In this document: positions 24,718 through 33,756 of the stretch, one piece after another
Layout of the letters: each line of letters starts with the position of its first letter
How positions within the stretch are numbered: the stretch's first letter is position 1
NCBI RefSeq assembly: GCF_900156065.1
Contig: NZ_FTNF01000001.1
Coordinates: 310,001-374,000 of the forward strand
Reading direction: 5' to 3'
Origin: Micromonospora avicenniae
GTDB lineage: Bacteria; Actinomycetota; Actinomycetes; Mycobacteriales; Micromonosporaceae
Length of the DNA: 64,000 nt
Notes under the pieces: generated by a model
The model's database searches: none
What the model saw: the letters and a program-made list of their open reading frames with translations, nothing else
What the model was told of the DNA's origin: nothing
Made by a program: the position numbers and the translations under genes

Positions 24718-26340
24718 TTACTTTTTGGGGGGTTTGGGTTTTTTGGGTTTGTCGGGTTTGGGGGCGGGGCCGCCGGGGCCACCTTTGCCGCCGGGGGCAC
24801 CCAAGCCGGCGGCACGCGATTTGGTGGTGGTCTTCGAGGTGGTGGTCTTGGCCGGCGGGGACTTCGGCACCGCCGGGGTGGGGGCCCGACCGGCCACCCC
24901 GGACACCTGCACCCCGCAGCTCTCACCGCCGATGCTGAACGCGACCGGCAGCGGGTTCGCGCCGGTGTAGCGGCCGGTGAGACTCACCTTCTCCGCGGCG
25001 CCCGGCGCCAGGGCGGGCCGCGCCGCCGGCGGGCGGACCACCACCGCCCGCCCCTGCTGACTGGCGGACGCCGGGGTCGCCCGGGTCACGGTCTGCTGGG
25101 CGGGGAAGGCGAAGTTCATCGCCCAGTCACGCAACTCGCGGTCACCCGTGTTGGTCAGGGTCAGCTCGGCGGCGAAGTCCTTGCCGGAGTCACTGCGCAG
25201 CACGTACGCCACCTGGCAGGCGGGGGCTCGCTCCAGCCCCATCCGGGCCTCGGTCGGCGGCTCGGCATCGCCGTTCGCCGGGCTCCGCCCGGTCACTCCC
25301 CAGAGCGCCGCGGTGACCGCCACCACGCCGGCCGCCGCCACCCCGACCTCGACGCGCCGTCGGCGGGCCACGGCCCGCCGACGCCGGGTGGGCAGCGGCA
25401 GGGCGTCCGTCTCGGCGGACCAGGGCAGGATCGTCGTGCCGGCGTCCGCCAGGGTGCCCGGGCCCACCGGGCCGGCGGCCGGCGACACGGGCACCGCGGT
25501 GAGCAAGCCGGCCGCGTCGGCCAGCGTGCGGGCGAGTTCCGCCGTGGGCGGCCGTTCCTCGGGGCGTTTCGCCAGGCAGCGGTGCACCAGGTCGGCCACC
25601 TCGTGGGGCAGCGCCGGCACCGTGGGCATCGGCTCCGGGTCGTTGTACAGGTGCGCCCGCAACATCTCGGTGGTGGTGCTGGCCTGCCAAGGCAGCCGAC
25701 CGGTGAGCATCCGGTAGAGCAGCAGACCCACGGCGTACACGTCGGTGGCGGGCGAGACCTGGCCGTTGTCGAGGCGCTCCGGCGCGAGGTACGCAGGGGT
25801 GCCGAGCAGGGCGCCGTCCCTGCCCTTCTCGCTCTCCCCGACCAGGGCGGAGATGCCGAAGTCGACAACCTTCACCCCGGTGGCGGTCAGCATCACGTTG
25901 CCCGGGGTGACGTCCCGGTGCACCACCCCACGGACGTGCGCGGTGGCCAGCGCCGAGGCGACCTCGGCGGCGATCGTCAGCGCGTCCCGCCAGGGCAGCT
26001 GCCGCTCCCGGCCGAGCCGGCTGCTGAGCGGTTGGCCGTCGACCAGCTCCATCACCACGTACGGCGTGGTCACGCCGTCATGCTCGGCCTCACCGTAGTC
26101 GTACACGTTGGTGATGTTGGGGTGGCACAGTCGCGCGGCGGCCTGCGCCTCGATCCGGATCCGGTGCCGGAACGCACGGTCGCTCGCCAGCCGGGACGCC
26201 AGCACCTTGACCGCGACCTGGCGCCCGAGCACCTCGTCGTAGCCGCGCCAGACCACGGACATGCCACCCGCGCCGAGCTGCTCGATGAGCCGGTACCGCC
26301 CACCGAGCGGCCGCACACCGAACCGGTCCCCTCCACCCAT
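24718..26340 (-). CDS. Membrane Ser/Thr kinase with extracellular CBM2-like domain
   Basis: 540 residues. The kinase domain (16-280) has the Gly loop LGAGGMSVVW, the ATP-binding Lys45, catalytic loop HRDVTPGN (141-148) and DFG (160-162). The Lys usual after HRDx in Ser/Thr kinases is Thr here. A basic stop-transfer stretch and one membrane helix (331-350) lead to an outer domain of about 105 residues with the fold pattern of a family 2 carbohydrate-binding module, including Cys375 and Cys475. The tail is Lys/Pro/Thr-rich. It may sense cell-wall or environmental polysaccharide; that is inference. Confidence 0.9.
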   Translation of the reverse strand: MGGGDRFGVRPLGGRYRLIEQLGAGGMSVVWRGYDEVLGRQVAVKVLASRLASDRAFRHRIRIEAQAAARLCHPNITNVYDYGEAEHDGVTTPYVVMELVDGQPLSSRLGRERQLPWRDALTIAAEVASALATAHVRGVVHRDVTPGNVMLTATGVKVVDFGISALVGESEKGRDGALLGTPAYLAPERLDNGQVSPATDVYAVGLLLYRMLTGRLPWQASTTTEMLRAHLYNDPEPMPTVPALPHEVADLVHRCLAKRPEERPPTAELARTLADAAGLLTAVPVSPAAGPVGPGTLADAGTTILPWSAETDALPLPTRRRRAVARRRRVEVGVAAAGVVAVTAALWGVTGRSPANGDAEPPTEARMGLERAPACQVAYVLRSDSGKDFAAELTLTNTGDRELRDWAMNFAFPAQQTVTRATPASASQQGRAVVVRPPAARPALAPGAAEKVSLTGRYTGANPLPVAFSIGGESCGVQVSGVAGRAPTPAVPKSPPAKTTTSKTTTKSRAAGLGAPGGKGGPGGPAPKPDKPKKPKPPKK

Positions 26341-26410
26341 GGTGGGGGTTGTTGCCCGGACCCGCCCCGGCTACACCTCAGCAGTCGAAATCGGTCAGAA
26401 ACTCACCTGA

Positions 26411-27964
26411 TCAGGCGGTGGCGAGCAGCTGGTCCACCGGCGCGTAGTCGTCGGTGAGCACCAACGCCTCACCGACGAACTCGTCGAGTTCGGCATCGGC
26501 GACCAGGCTCGCCCGGGGGTCCACCTCGATCAGCCGTTCGCCGATCGCCGCCAGCGGGAGCGGCGCGTCGGAGGCGACGAGGACGAAGTTGGAGCCCTGC
26601 TCGCCGGCGATCGCCTCCGGCGGGGCGATCAGTGCGACATGCTGGAACTCGGCGGCGACAGTGGCCAGTTCACTGCGGATGAACCGCAACGGCGGGTAGT
26701 CGATGACGTTCTGCACGTAGGCGCCGCTCGGGCGCAGCACCCGGCGCACCTCGGCGATCATCTCCCGGGTGGCCAGGTGCCAGGGCACCACCAGGTGCCC
26801 GAACGCGTCGCCCACCACCAGGTCGCGGCTCTCCGGCGACTCGGCGGCGACCAGCAGCCGCGCGTCGCCGGCCACCGCCCGCAGGTCCGGTCCCTGGTGT
26901 ACGCCGAGTTCCCGCTCGCCCAGCTCGATCAGCCCACCGTCGATCTCGAAGACCAGGTTGTCGGTGCCGGGACGGGTGGCGGTCAGATACCGGGGCACGG
27001 TGAAGCCGCCCCCGCCCAGGTGCAGCGCGTCCAGTCGCTGCCCGGTCGGCGCGATCACGTCGGCGACCGCGCCGAACCACTTCGTGTACGCGTACTCCAG
27101 GTGGCGGGGGTCGGCCAGGTCCACGTACGAGTGCTGCGCCGAGTTGAGCAGCAGCGTGCGACCGCTCGACCGGGACGGGTCGGCCTCCACCTTCGCGCAG
27201 TGGTACGCCGTCTCGATGTCGCACGGGTTCGGCGCGACGGTGCTCAACCCGGCACCGACCAGGCCGAGCACGGCCAGTACCGCCTTGGCCCGCCCCGGAC
27301 CGGGCAGTTCCGCGGCCCCCTGCCGGCGCAGGTACCAGCCGAGGACCAGGCCGGCGACGCCGAGCGACACCGCCAACGCCAGCAGGATCACCGTGCTCGA
27401 CAACGCGGCGACCAGCACGAACCCGGTGAGCAGGGTGGCCGTGATGCCGCCCAGCGTCCCGATGCTCGACAGCCGGCCGACCACCTGGCCGGTGCGTCGC
27501 AGGTCGGCGAGCTGGAGCTTGACGACCAGCGGGGTGACTGCGGACAGCAGCAGCGCCGGCACGAAGACGGCCAGGGCCACCAGGAGCAGGATGGCGCTGG
27601 CCGCGCCGCCGCGCAGCACCTCCCCGGCGTACCTGACGACCGGCAGCGTGACGGCGGTGGCGATGCCGGCGAGCACGAGAGCGGGCGCCAGCAGCGGACG
27701 CGGGTCACGCCGGTCGGCTAGCCGGCCGCCGGTCCACGCGCCGTACGCGATCGCGGCGAGCGCGACGCCGATCACCGAGCTGGTCACCTGGAGAGTGACC
27801 CCGACGTACGGGCCGACCAGGCGCAGCGCGACCGTCTCCAGCACCAGGACGGCTCCGCTGGAGAAGAAGACGAGGAAGGCGGCGAGCCCGTTGGGCAGGG
27901 CCCGCCCGGCGACCGGCGCAGGTGGCGCGGGTGGGTCCGCGACGTCGGACGGTGAGAGATTCAT
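26411..27964 (-). CDS. Fused membrane / spermidine synthase-like protein
   Basis: 517 residues. The N-terminal half (to about residue 245) has about seven hydrophobic helices and resembles the membrane part of fused MFS/spermidine synthases. The C-terminal half is a SpeE-like Rossmann domain: LDALHLGGGGFTVPRYL as the nucleotide loop, VFEIDGGLIELGE, and VVGDAFGHLVVPWHLAT. The aminopropyl-transfer Asp pair of true spermidine synthases is not clearly kept, so the reaction is open. Confidence 0.85.
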   Translation of the reverse strand: MNLSPSDVADPPAPPAPVAGRALPNGLAAFLVFFSSGAVLVLETVALRLVGPYVGVTLQVTSSVIGVALAAIAYGAWTGGRLADRRDPRPLLAPALVLAGIATAVTLPVVRYAGEVLRGGAASAILLLVALAVFVPALLLSAVTPLVVKLQLADLRRTGQVVGRLSSIGTLGGITATLLTGFVLVAALSSTVILLALAVSLGVAGLVLGWYLRRQGAAELPGPGRAKAVLAVLGLVGAGLSTVAPNPCDIETAYHCAKVEADPSRSSGRTLLLNSAQHSYVDLADPRHLEYAYTKWFGAVADVIAPTGQRLDALHLGGGGFTVPRYLTATRPGTDNLVFEIDGGLIELGERELGVHQGPDLRAVAGDARLLVAAESPESRDLVVGDAFGHLVVPWHLATREMIAEVRRVLRPSGAYVQNVIDYPPLRFIRSELATVAAEFQHVALIAPPEAIAGEQGSNFVLVASDAPLPLAAIGERLIEVDPRASLVADAELDEFVGEALVLTDDYAPVDQLLATA

Positions 27965-28000
27965 CGTCGCGATGGTACGCAGCCCACCCGTCCGCGCGGG

Positions 28001-29035
28001 TCAGTACATCGAGAGATGAACATGATTTGTATGGCTGGCCGCCGGGCTGCCGCTGCCGCTGTAGGAGCGCCAGCCGGTGCCGGGGTGCCAGATCTGCCGG
28101 TACCAGATCACGTAGAGCACACCGAGCCGATCGGCGTTGCGCACGTGCCAGGCGGCCAGGCTGTCGCCGTACGCCTTGTCGCCACCGGTGGCGTTCTGGT
28201 CCTTGAAGCCTCCCGCGGCGGCCGAGAAGTCGCAGGCCCGGCCCTTGGGATGCTCGCCGTCGCCGCCGCTGCGGTAGCAGGAGACGTAGCGCTGGTAACC
28301 GGCCGCCTTGGTCTGCTGGAGGGCGTTGAGGGTGCGGGGGGTGATGCAACCGGAGGTGGTCGGGTCGTTCACCGAGCAGGACTCCGACGGCCAGGAGCCG
28401 TCCGAGTTGCGCGGTGCGGGTTTCGCCGAGGTCGAACTGGCGCCGCCGAAGCCACCGCTGCCGCCGGAGCTGACCGCGGCCAACGCCGCCTCCGCTTCCT
28501 TCTTCTTCTTCGCCATCACGGCGAGCTGCTTCGCCTGCTGCCGCACCTCGGCGTCGATGGCGAGCTTGGCCCGCCGCGCCTGCTCGCGGGTCTCCGTCAG
28601 CTCGCGCAGTCGCTTGCCGTCCCGCTGCGCCATCAGGTCGAGGTTGGCCGCCCGCTCCAGGAACGCGTCAGGGGAGGCACTGCCCAGCAGCATCGACGCC
28701 GGGGTGAGCCGGCCCATCCGGTATGAACGTGCGGCCACCTCGCCGACCTGTGCGCTCAGGTCGTCGACCCGGACCTGGAGCCCGGTCAGCTGGTCGGTCA
28801 GCTGCTTCTGCCGGCGCTTGGAGTTGTCCAGCTTCTGCTTCGCCTCGATGTGCGCCCGCGCGGTGGCGGTCAGCGCGTCGCGCAGCTTCTTGGTGCCACC
28901 CTCGTTCGGCTCCGCGTACGCGGGCACCGCGCCGCTGCCGAGCATCAGCGCGACGGCTGCGAGCAGGGCGATCAGAGACCGTCGGTCTCTCAGCGGGCCG
29001 CGGGCGCGACGCCGGCTGGGCATGATCCTGGGCAC
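28001..29035 (-). CDS. Secreted coiled-coil protein with C-terminal VldE/ARB_07466-like domain
   Basis: About 344 residues. A signal peptide (LIALLAAVALMLGSGAVPAYA) is followed by a long coiled coil (about residues 50-200, Lys/Glu/Gln/Arg-rich). A Ser/Gly linker leads to a C-terminal domain with paired Cys (SCSVND...SGC, RYVSC) and the His/Asp motifs EHPKGRACDFS and HTNHVHLS, which resemble a zinc-peptidase-like site of the M15-like type. It is probably a cell-wall-acting or wall-associated protein. GTG 29035 follows AAGGA well; ATG 29023 is the alternative start. Confidence 0.82.
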   Translation of the reverse strand: MPRIMPSRRRARGPLRDRRSLIALLAAVALMLGSGAVPAYAEPNEGGTKKLRDALTATARAHIEAKQKLDNSKRRQKQLTDQLTGLQVRVDDLSAQVGEVAARSYRMGRLTPASMLLGSASPDAFLERAANLDLMAQRDGKRLRELTETREQARRAKLAIDAEVRQQAKQLAVMAKKKKEAEAALAAVSSGGSGGFGGASSTSAKPAPRNSDGSWPSESCSVNDPTTSGCITPRTLNALQQTKAAGYQRYVSCYRSGGDGEHPKGRACDFSAAAGGFKDQNATGGDKAYGDSLAAWHVRNADRLGVLYVIWYRQIWHPGTGWRSYSGSGSPAASHTNHVHLSMY

Positions 29036-29228
29036 GACAGCGTCCTTCCGTCGACCGCCGGCCCCCCGGTGCAACCTGCGCGGCGGCGGTCCCGCCGGCC
29101 CCGGTCGGCGGCCTGCTGGCGGTGACCGCCGGTCACGATACCGGACCGAGCGGCGCCGGCCAGTCCCGTGACGGCGGAGGGCGCACCGCGTCGACGTACG
29201 GTGTCGGGACGGTCGCCGAGCGCGGGGA

Positions 29229-30038
29229 TCAGCCGCCGAGCAGGGCCGCGCTGACGTCGTTCCAGATCTGCTCGCTCGCCGCGACCAGCAGGCCGTGGCC
29301 CTCGTCGGCGGGGTGGTAGTCGGCGCCGTCGAACCGGCGGGCGACACCGCCCGCGCACTCGACCAGCAGGGTGCCGGGGGCGTGGTCCCAGGGCAGGGTG
29401 CGCCAGAAGAGCGCGAACTGCTGCCGACCGACGAGGATGTCCAGGTACTCCCGTCCCGCACAGTGCTGCCCGGGAAGCAGCTCGCCCAGGCGGTCACCGC
29501 CGGCGTTCACCCGGTCGCGGGTGGCGGTCGGGAGGAACCGGGTCATCGCCATGCCGCGCAGGTGGCCGAACTCCGGCGTCGACTCGTCGGTACGGACCCT
29601 GTGCCTGTCGACGTACGTCCCCTCACCGGCGCGGGAGGTGGCGAGCGTGTCGGCGAGCGGGTCGAGCACCCAGGCGGCGGCCGGCCGGCCCTCGCTCAAC
29701 AGCGCCACCATCAGCGCGAACGGCCGGCGGCCGGCGGCGAAGTTGGCGGTGCCGTCGATCGGATCGACGATCCAGACGTCCCCGCCGTCACGCAGGTGCC
29801 GCAGCAGCCCCCGGTCCTCGGCGACGGCCTCCTCACCCACCACCACCGAGCCGGGACGCAGCTCGCGCAGCGCCGCCGAGATCATCTCCTCGGCCCGGCG
29901 GTCGGCCACGGTGACGATGTCACCCGGCGCCTTCTCCGCGACGTCGGAGTCGTCGAGCTTCCGGAACAGGGGTACGACGACCTGGTCGGCTGCCTGCCGG
30001 AGCAGCCCACCCACGTCGTCGATCAGGGTGTCAGCCAC
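29229..30038 (-). CDS. Inositol monophosphatase-family phosphatase
   Basis: 269 residues. It has the metal sites of the family: VVGEEAV (Glu), [17 protein letters not shown], and [15 protein letters not shown] near the C-terminus. Such enzymes remove phosphate from inositol phosphates, histidinol phosphate or PAP; which one is not decided by sequence. Its start overlaps the end of the receiver gene by eight bases, so it is the last gene of a four-gene signalling operon. Confidence 0.9.
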   Translation of the reverse strand: MADTLIDDVGGLLRQAADQVVVPLFRKLDDSDVAEKAPGDIVTVADRRAEEMISAALRELRPGSVVVGEEAVAEDRGLLRHLRDGGDVWIVDPIDGTANFAAGRRPFALMVALLSEGRPAAAWVLDPLADTLATSRAGEGTYVDRHRVRTDESTPEFGHLRGMAMTRFLPTATRDRVNAGGDRLGELLPGQHCAGREYLDILVGRQQFALFWRTLPWDHAPGTLLVECAGGVARRFDGADYHPADEGHGLLVAASEQIWNDVSAALLGG

Positions 30039-30483
30039 GCGGCGGCAGCTTGACCACGCTGACGAAGAACTCGTCGATCTGGCGGACCACGGCGATGAAC
30101 CGATCGAAGTCCACCGGCTTGGTCACGTACGCGTTGGCGTGCAGTTGGTAGCTGCGCAGGATGTCCTCGTCGGTCTGGGAGGTGGTGAGCACCACCACCG
30201 GGATCCGGCGGAGCTGCTCGTCCTTCTTGATCTCCGCGAGCACCTCACGGCCGTCCCGGCGCGGCAGGTTGAGATCGAGCAGGATCAGGTCCGGGGTCGC
30301 CGCGTCCGCGTACCGGCCCTCACGGCGCAGGTAGGCCAGCGCCTCGGCCCCGTCGGAGACGACGGTCAGCCGGTTACGCAGCTTGTGCTCCTCGAACGCC
30401 TCCTGGGTCATCAACACGTCGCCCGGGTCGTCCTCGACCAGCAGAACCTCGATCGGGCTCCTGCCGTCCGCCGGTACGGTCAT
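30031..30483 (-). CDS. Stand-alone response regulator, Rcp1 type
   Basis: 150 residues, a single CheY-like receiver: acidic pocket LLVEDDPGD, phospho-acceptor Asp in [14 protein letters not shown], the Thr switch in VVVLTTS, and the Lys in AYVTKPVD. The extended VEDDPGDV start and long loop after the Asp are typical of Rcp1-like receivers paired with phytochrome-type kinases. Its ATG overlaps the kinase stop by four bases. No output domain is present, so it probably relays phosphate or acts by protein binding. Confidence 0.92.
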   Translation of the reverse strand: MTVPADGRSPIEVLLVEDDPGDVLMTQEAFEEHKLRNRLTVVSDGAEALAYLRREGRYADAATPDLILLDLNLPRRDGREVLAEIKKDEQLRRIPVVVLTTSQTDEDILRSYQLHANAYVTKPVDFDRFIAVVRQIDEFFVSVVKLPPRG

Positions 30484-32207
30484 CCCACCGTCTCCCTCAT
30501 GCCGCCCGTCCTATCGCCTGCCGGCGCCTGCTCCGTACGCTCCGCCCCGGCGGGCTGCTCCGGCGCGCTGTTCGCACCGCCGGCCGTCGTACCCGCCTCC
30601 GCGTCCGCGTCCGCGACGGTAGCCGCCGTCTCGTCCGGGCCCTCCCCCGTCGCGGGAAGATCCTCCGGCAGCGCGGGCAGCGTGAACCGGATCGCGGTGC
30701 CCTCGGCGACGTCGGTGTCCACCCAGACCCGACCGCCGTGGTACTCCACGATCTTCTTGACGATCGCCAGCCCGATCCCGGTGCCCGGGTAGGCGTCCTT
30801 CGGGTGCAGCCGCTGGAAGATGACGAAGATCTTGTCGGCGAACTCCGGCTCGATGCCGATGCCGTTGTCGCGGCAGGTGATCTCCCACTCCTCGCCGACC
30901 AGCCGGGCGGAGACGTGCACCTTCGCGGGCACGTCCAGCCGACGGAACTTGATCGAGTTGCTGACGAGATTGGCGAGCAGGTTGGTGAGCAGCGGCTCCT
31001 CGCCCCGGATCACCGGCAGTTCCGACCAGGTCAGCTCGGCGTCCGCGTACTGCCGGGCCGCCTCGGTCTGGCCGGCCACGTCCCCCATCACCTTGTTGAG
31101 GTCGACCTCGGTGAAACCGGTGGTCAGCCGGCCGATCCGGGAGAACGCCAGCAGATCGTTGATCAGGCGCTGCATCCGCTGCGCGCCGTCGACCGCGAAC
31201 GCGATGTACTGGTCGGCCCGCTCGTCCAGCTGGCCGGCGTAGCGGCGCTGGAGCAGCTGGCAGAAGCTCGCGACCTTACGCAGCGGCTCCTGGAGGTCGT
31301 GCGACGCGACGTACGCGAACTGCTCCAGGTCACGGTTGGACCGGGTCAGCTCCTCGGCCTGCTTCTGGAGCTGGGTGTTGACCCACTCGATCCGCTCCCG
31401 GGCCTCCCGCACCTCGGCCAGGTCCGCCGCGATCCTGCGGCGCATCGCGTCCACGTCTTCCGCGAGCTGCACGAACTCGGGCGGGCCGGTACCGGAGATC
31501 ACGTGGGCGAAATCGCCCTCGGCGACCTCCCGGACCTGGTCGGCGAGACCGGTGAGCGGACGCACCACCGTCTGGTCCAGCGAGAGCAGCAGCAGTGCCC
31601 CGGCGACCACCACCACCAGGGCGGCGACGATCAGCAGGACGGCCAGGAGGTTGCCGGTACGGCGTACCTCGCGGGCGTTGCTCTCCCGGGCGTTGAGGAT
31701 CTCGGCCTGAAGGTCGTCCACGGCGACCCGGACGCCGTCGAACTGCTGCCGGGCCGATTCGGTGACGAGGGCCTGACCGGCGGCGGTGCCACGCTGCTCG
31801 GTCGTGGTGATCACGGGCTCCGCGACCGACTGCCGCCACTGGTCGGCCCGGGTCTCGACCTGGCGCAGCTCTCCCTCGATCTGCGGGTAGTCGGCCAGGA
31901 GTCGCCGCATCGACGAGACGATGTCCTGCTCCTGCCGCACCCCGGCGTCGTACGGGCCGAGGTCGGCCCGGTCGCCGCTGACGGCGAAGCCACGGACCGA
32001 GGTCTCCTGGTCGAGCAGGGCGTTGAGCAACTCCTGCGACTGCACCCGTAGCGGGCTGGTCTTGTTGAGCAGCGCGTCGACCTGGTTGCGGCTCCGCTCG
32101 GCCAGGGACGCCTCCGTCACCGCCAACCCGACCAGCAGCACCCCGACGACCGCGAGCAGCGCGACCACCCGCTGGCGCAGGCTCCACTCGCGCACACCGG
32201 CGATCAC
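30480..32207 (-). CDS. CHASE3-HAMP sensor histidine kinase
   Basis: 575 residues. One membrane helix (15-33), an outer CHASE3-like helical sensor (about 35-190), a second helix (198-218), a HAMP linker, a coiled coil, then the HisKA domain with the phospho-acceptor His in [16 protein letters not shown], and an HATPase domain (N box [34 protein letters not shown]). The His-box is of the phytochrome type, which fits the Rcp1-like receiver encoded next. The last 60 residues are a disordered acidic tail. The signal is unknown. Confidence 0.92.
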   Translation of the reverse strand: MIAGVREWSLRQRVVALLAVVGVLLVGLAVTEASLAERSRNQVDALLNKTSPLRVQSQELLNALLDQETSVRGFAVSGDRADLGPYDAGVRQEQDIVSSMRRLLADYPQIEGELRQVETRADQWRQSVAEPVITTTEQRGTAAGQALVTESARQQFDGVRVAVDDLQAEILNARESNAREVRRTGNLLAVLLIVAALVVVVAGALLLLSLDQTVVRPLTGLADQVREVAEGDFAHVISGTGPPEFVQLAEDVDAMRRRIAADLAEVREARERIEWVNTQLQKQAEELTRSNRDLEQFAYVASHDLQEPLRKVASFCQLLQRRYAGQLDERADQYIAFAVDGAQRMQRLINDLLAFSRIGRLTTGFTEVDLNKVMGDVAGQTEAARQYADAELTWSELPVIRGEEPLLTNLLANLVSNSIKFRRLDVPAKVHVSARLVGEEWEITCRDNGIGIEPEFADKIFVIFQRLHPKDAYPGTGIGLAIVKKIVEYHGGRVWVDTDVAEGTAIRFTLPALPEDLPATGEGPDETAATVADADAEAGTTAGGANSAPEQPAGAERTEQAPAGDRTGGMRETVG

Positions 32208-33478
32208 CGGCCACCTCCCCGGGAAACCAGCAGCATGGCGACGTCGTCGGCGAGCGGACCACCGTTGATCTGCTCGGCCCGCCCGACGAGCCAGGCCGGC
32301 AGCTCGGGCAGGGGTACCCCCCGGCTGGCCGGTTCCTCCAGCAGCTCGTTGAGCCCGGGCACGTCGAGCCGATCGTCGCTGTCGCCCACGCGTCCCTCGA
32401 TCAGGCCGTCGGTGTACATCAACAGGGACCAGTCCTCGGTGTCGAACTCCAGGTCGTAGGCGACCGGCCGACGGGGCCGGACGCCGAGCAACAGGCTGCC
32501 GGGGGCGGGCACCGGTGCCACCTCACCGCCGGCGAGCAGCAGTGGCGGCGGGTGACCGGCCAACCGTACGACGGCCCGGTTCTGGTTCAGGTCGAGTCGG
32601 GCCGTCGCGACGGTCGCGAAGATCTCCTGAAGCCGGCGTTCGCTCATCAGCACCTGCTCCAGCGCGGGCAGCACCTCGTCGTCGGGCACCCCGGCGAGCA
32701 CCAGGGCACGCCAGGCGACCCGGAGCTCGACGCCGAGCGCCGCCTCGTCGACCCCGTGCCCGCAGACGTCGCCGACGATCAGGTCCACCCGGTCGGGACG
32801 GGTCTGCACCACGTCGTAGAAGTCGCCGCCGATCAGCGCGGCGTGTCGTCCGGGCCGGTAGAACGTGTGCACCGCGACCTGGTCGGTCGTCATCAGCGGC
32901 TGCGGCAGCAGGCCCCGTTCGAGGCGAGCCGACTCGGCCTGGCGCAGCTCGACCTCGCGCAGCCGGCGGGCGTTCTCGTCGGCGCGCTTACGTTCGACCG
33001 CGTAGCGCAGCGCCCGGGTCAGCAGGACGCCGTCGACCTGACCCTTGACCAGGTAGTCCTGGGCGCCCTCGGCCACCGCCACGATGCCGAGGTGCTCGTC
33101 GCTGCGCCCGGTCAGCACGCAGACCGCCGCACCGCTGGCCATCTCCAGCACCTGGCGCAGCCCGTCGAGGCCCTGGGCGTCCGGCAGGCCCAGGTCGAGC
33201 AGGACGCAGTCCACGCCCGTCACCCGTTGGCGTGCCTCGCTGAGGCTCGTCGCGACCAGCAGGTCGATCATCGAGTTGGTCTCGGCCAGCAGCTCGCCGA
33301 CGAGGAAGGCGTCACCCTCGTCGTCCTCGACCAGCAGCACCCGCAGCCGCTCGCCGGGCGGCAGGTGAGCGTGCCGTCCCAGGCCGCCGTGCGGGTACGG
33401 CACCACGGAGGAACCGGCCAGACCGGTCCCCCGGTTGGGCCGGGTCACCGCCGCGAGACGCGGGAGTTCGCTGGTGAT
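32204..33478 (-). CDS. Receiver-PP2C (SpoIIE) phosphatase
   Basis: About 424 residues. Residues about 45-165 form a receiver domain (LRVLLVEDDEGDAFL, Asp in CVLLDLGLPDAQG, Lys in DYLVKGQ). A coiled linker leads to a SpoIIE-type PP2C Ser/Thr phosphatase with GGDFYDVV, VGDVCGHGVDEA, LLMYTDGLIEGR and DDVAMLLV metal motifs. It likely controls an anti-sigma or anti-anti-sigma factor. The start is uncertain: an AAGGAG site is followed six bases later by ATC (33478), giving a natural MTSELPRL start, while the nearest GTG lies at 33406. Four-base overlap with the kinase gene. Confidence 0.88.
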   Translation of the reverse strand: MTSELPRLAAVTRPNRGTGLAGSSVVPYPHGGLGRHAHLPPGERLRVLLVEDDEGDAFLVGELLAETNSMIDLLVATSLSEARQRVTGVDCVLLDLGLPDAQGLDGLRQVLEMASGAAVCVLTGRSDEHLGIVAVAEGAQDYLVKGQVDGVLLTRALRYAVERKRADENARRLREVELRQAESARLERGLLPQPLMTTDQVAVHTFYRPGRHAALIGGDFYDVVQTRPDRVDLIVGDVCGHGVDEAALGVELRVAWRALVLAGVPDDEVLPALEQVLMSERRLQEIFATVATARLDLNQNRAVVRLAGHPPPLLLAGGEVAPVPAPGSLLLGVRPRRPVAYDLEFDTEDWSLLMYTDGLIEGRVGDSDDRLDVPGLNELLEEPASRGVPLPELPAWLVGRAEQINGGPLADDVAMLLVSRGGGR

Positions 33479-33756
33479 GTCGGGCTCCTTCCGAGTGCCC
33501 TGCTGATCCTGTATTAGACAACGGTCGCACACAACACGACGGACTCGGTGGGGCCGGGCATGGGCCGAATCACTACCCGATAGGCGGGCAAAGCAGACAG
33601 ATAGCGTCCCGTCGACCGGACGGTCGACCTCCGCCCGGAACCCGCCGGCCGGGCAGTGGCCGGACGGCGCCGAAGTCGCCGACGGGCGGGCGTCCATCCC
33701 CGGCCGACGCGGTGCAGGATGATTCCACCCCTGGCCCCGTCCCCGAGGAGTTTCCC

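Noticed and set aside
29036..29228. ydaO-type riboswitch before the coiled-coil wall protein
   Set aside because: The characteristic conserved stretches are absent; only GC-rich hairpins are seen.
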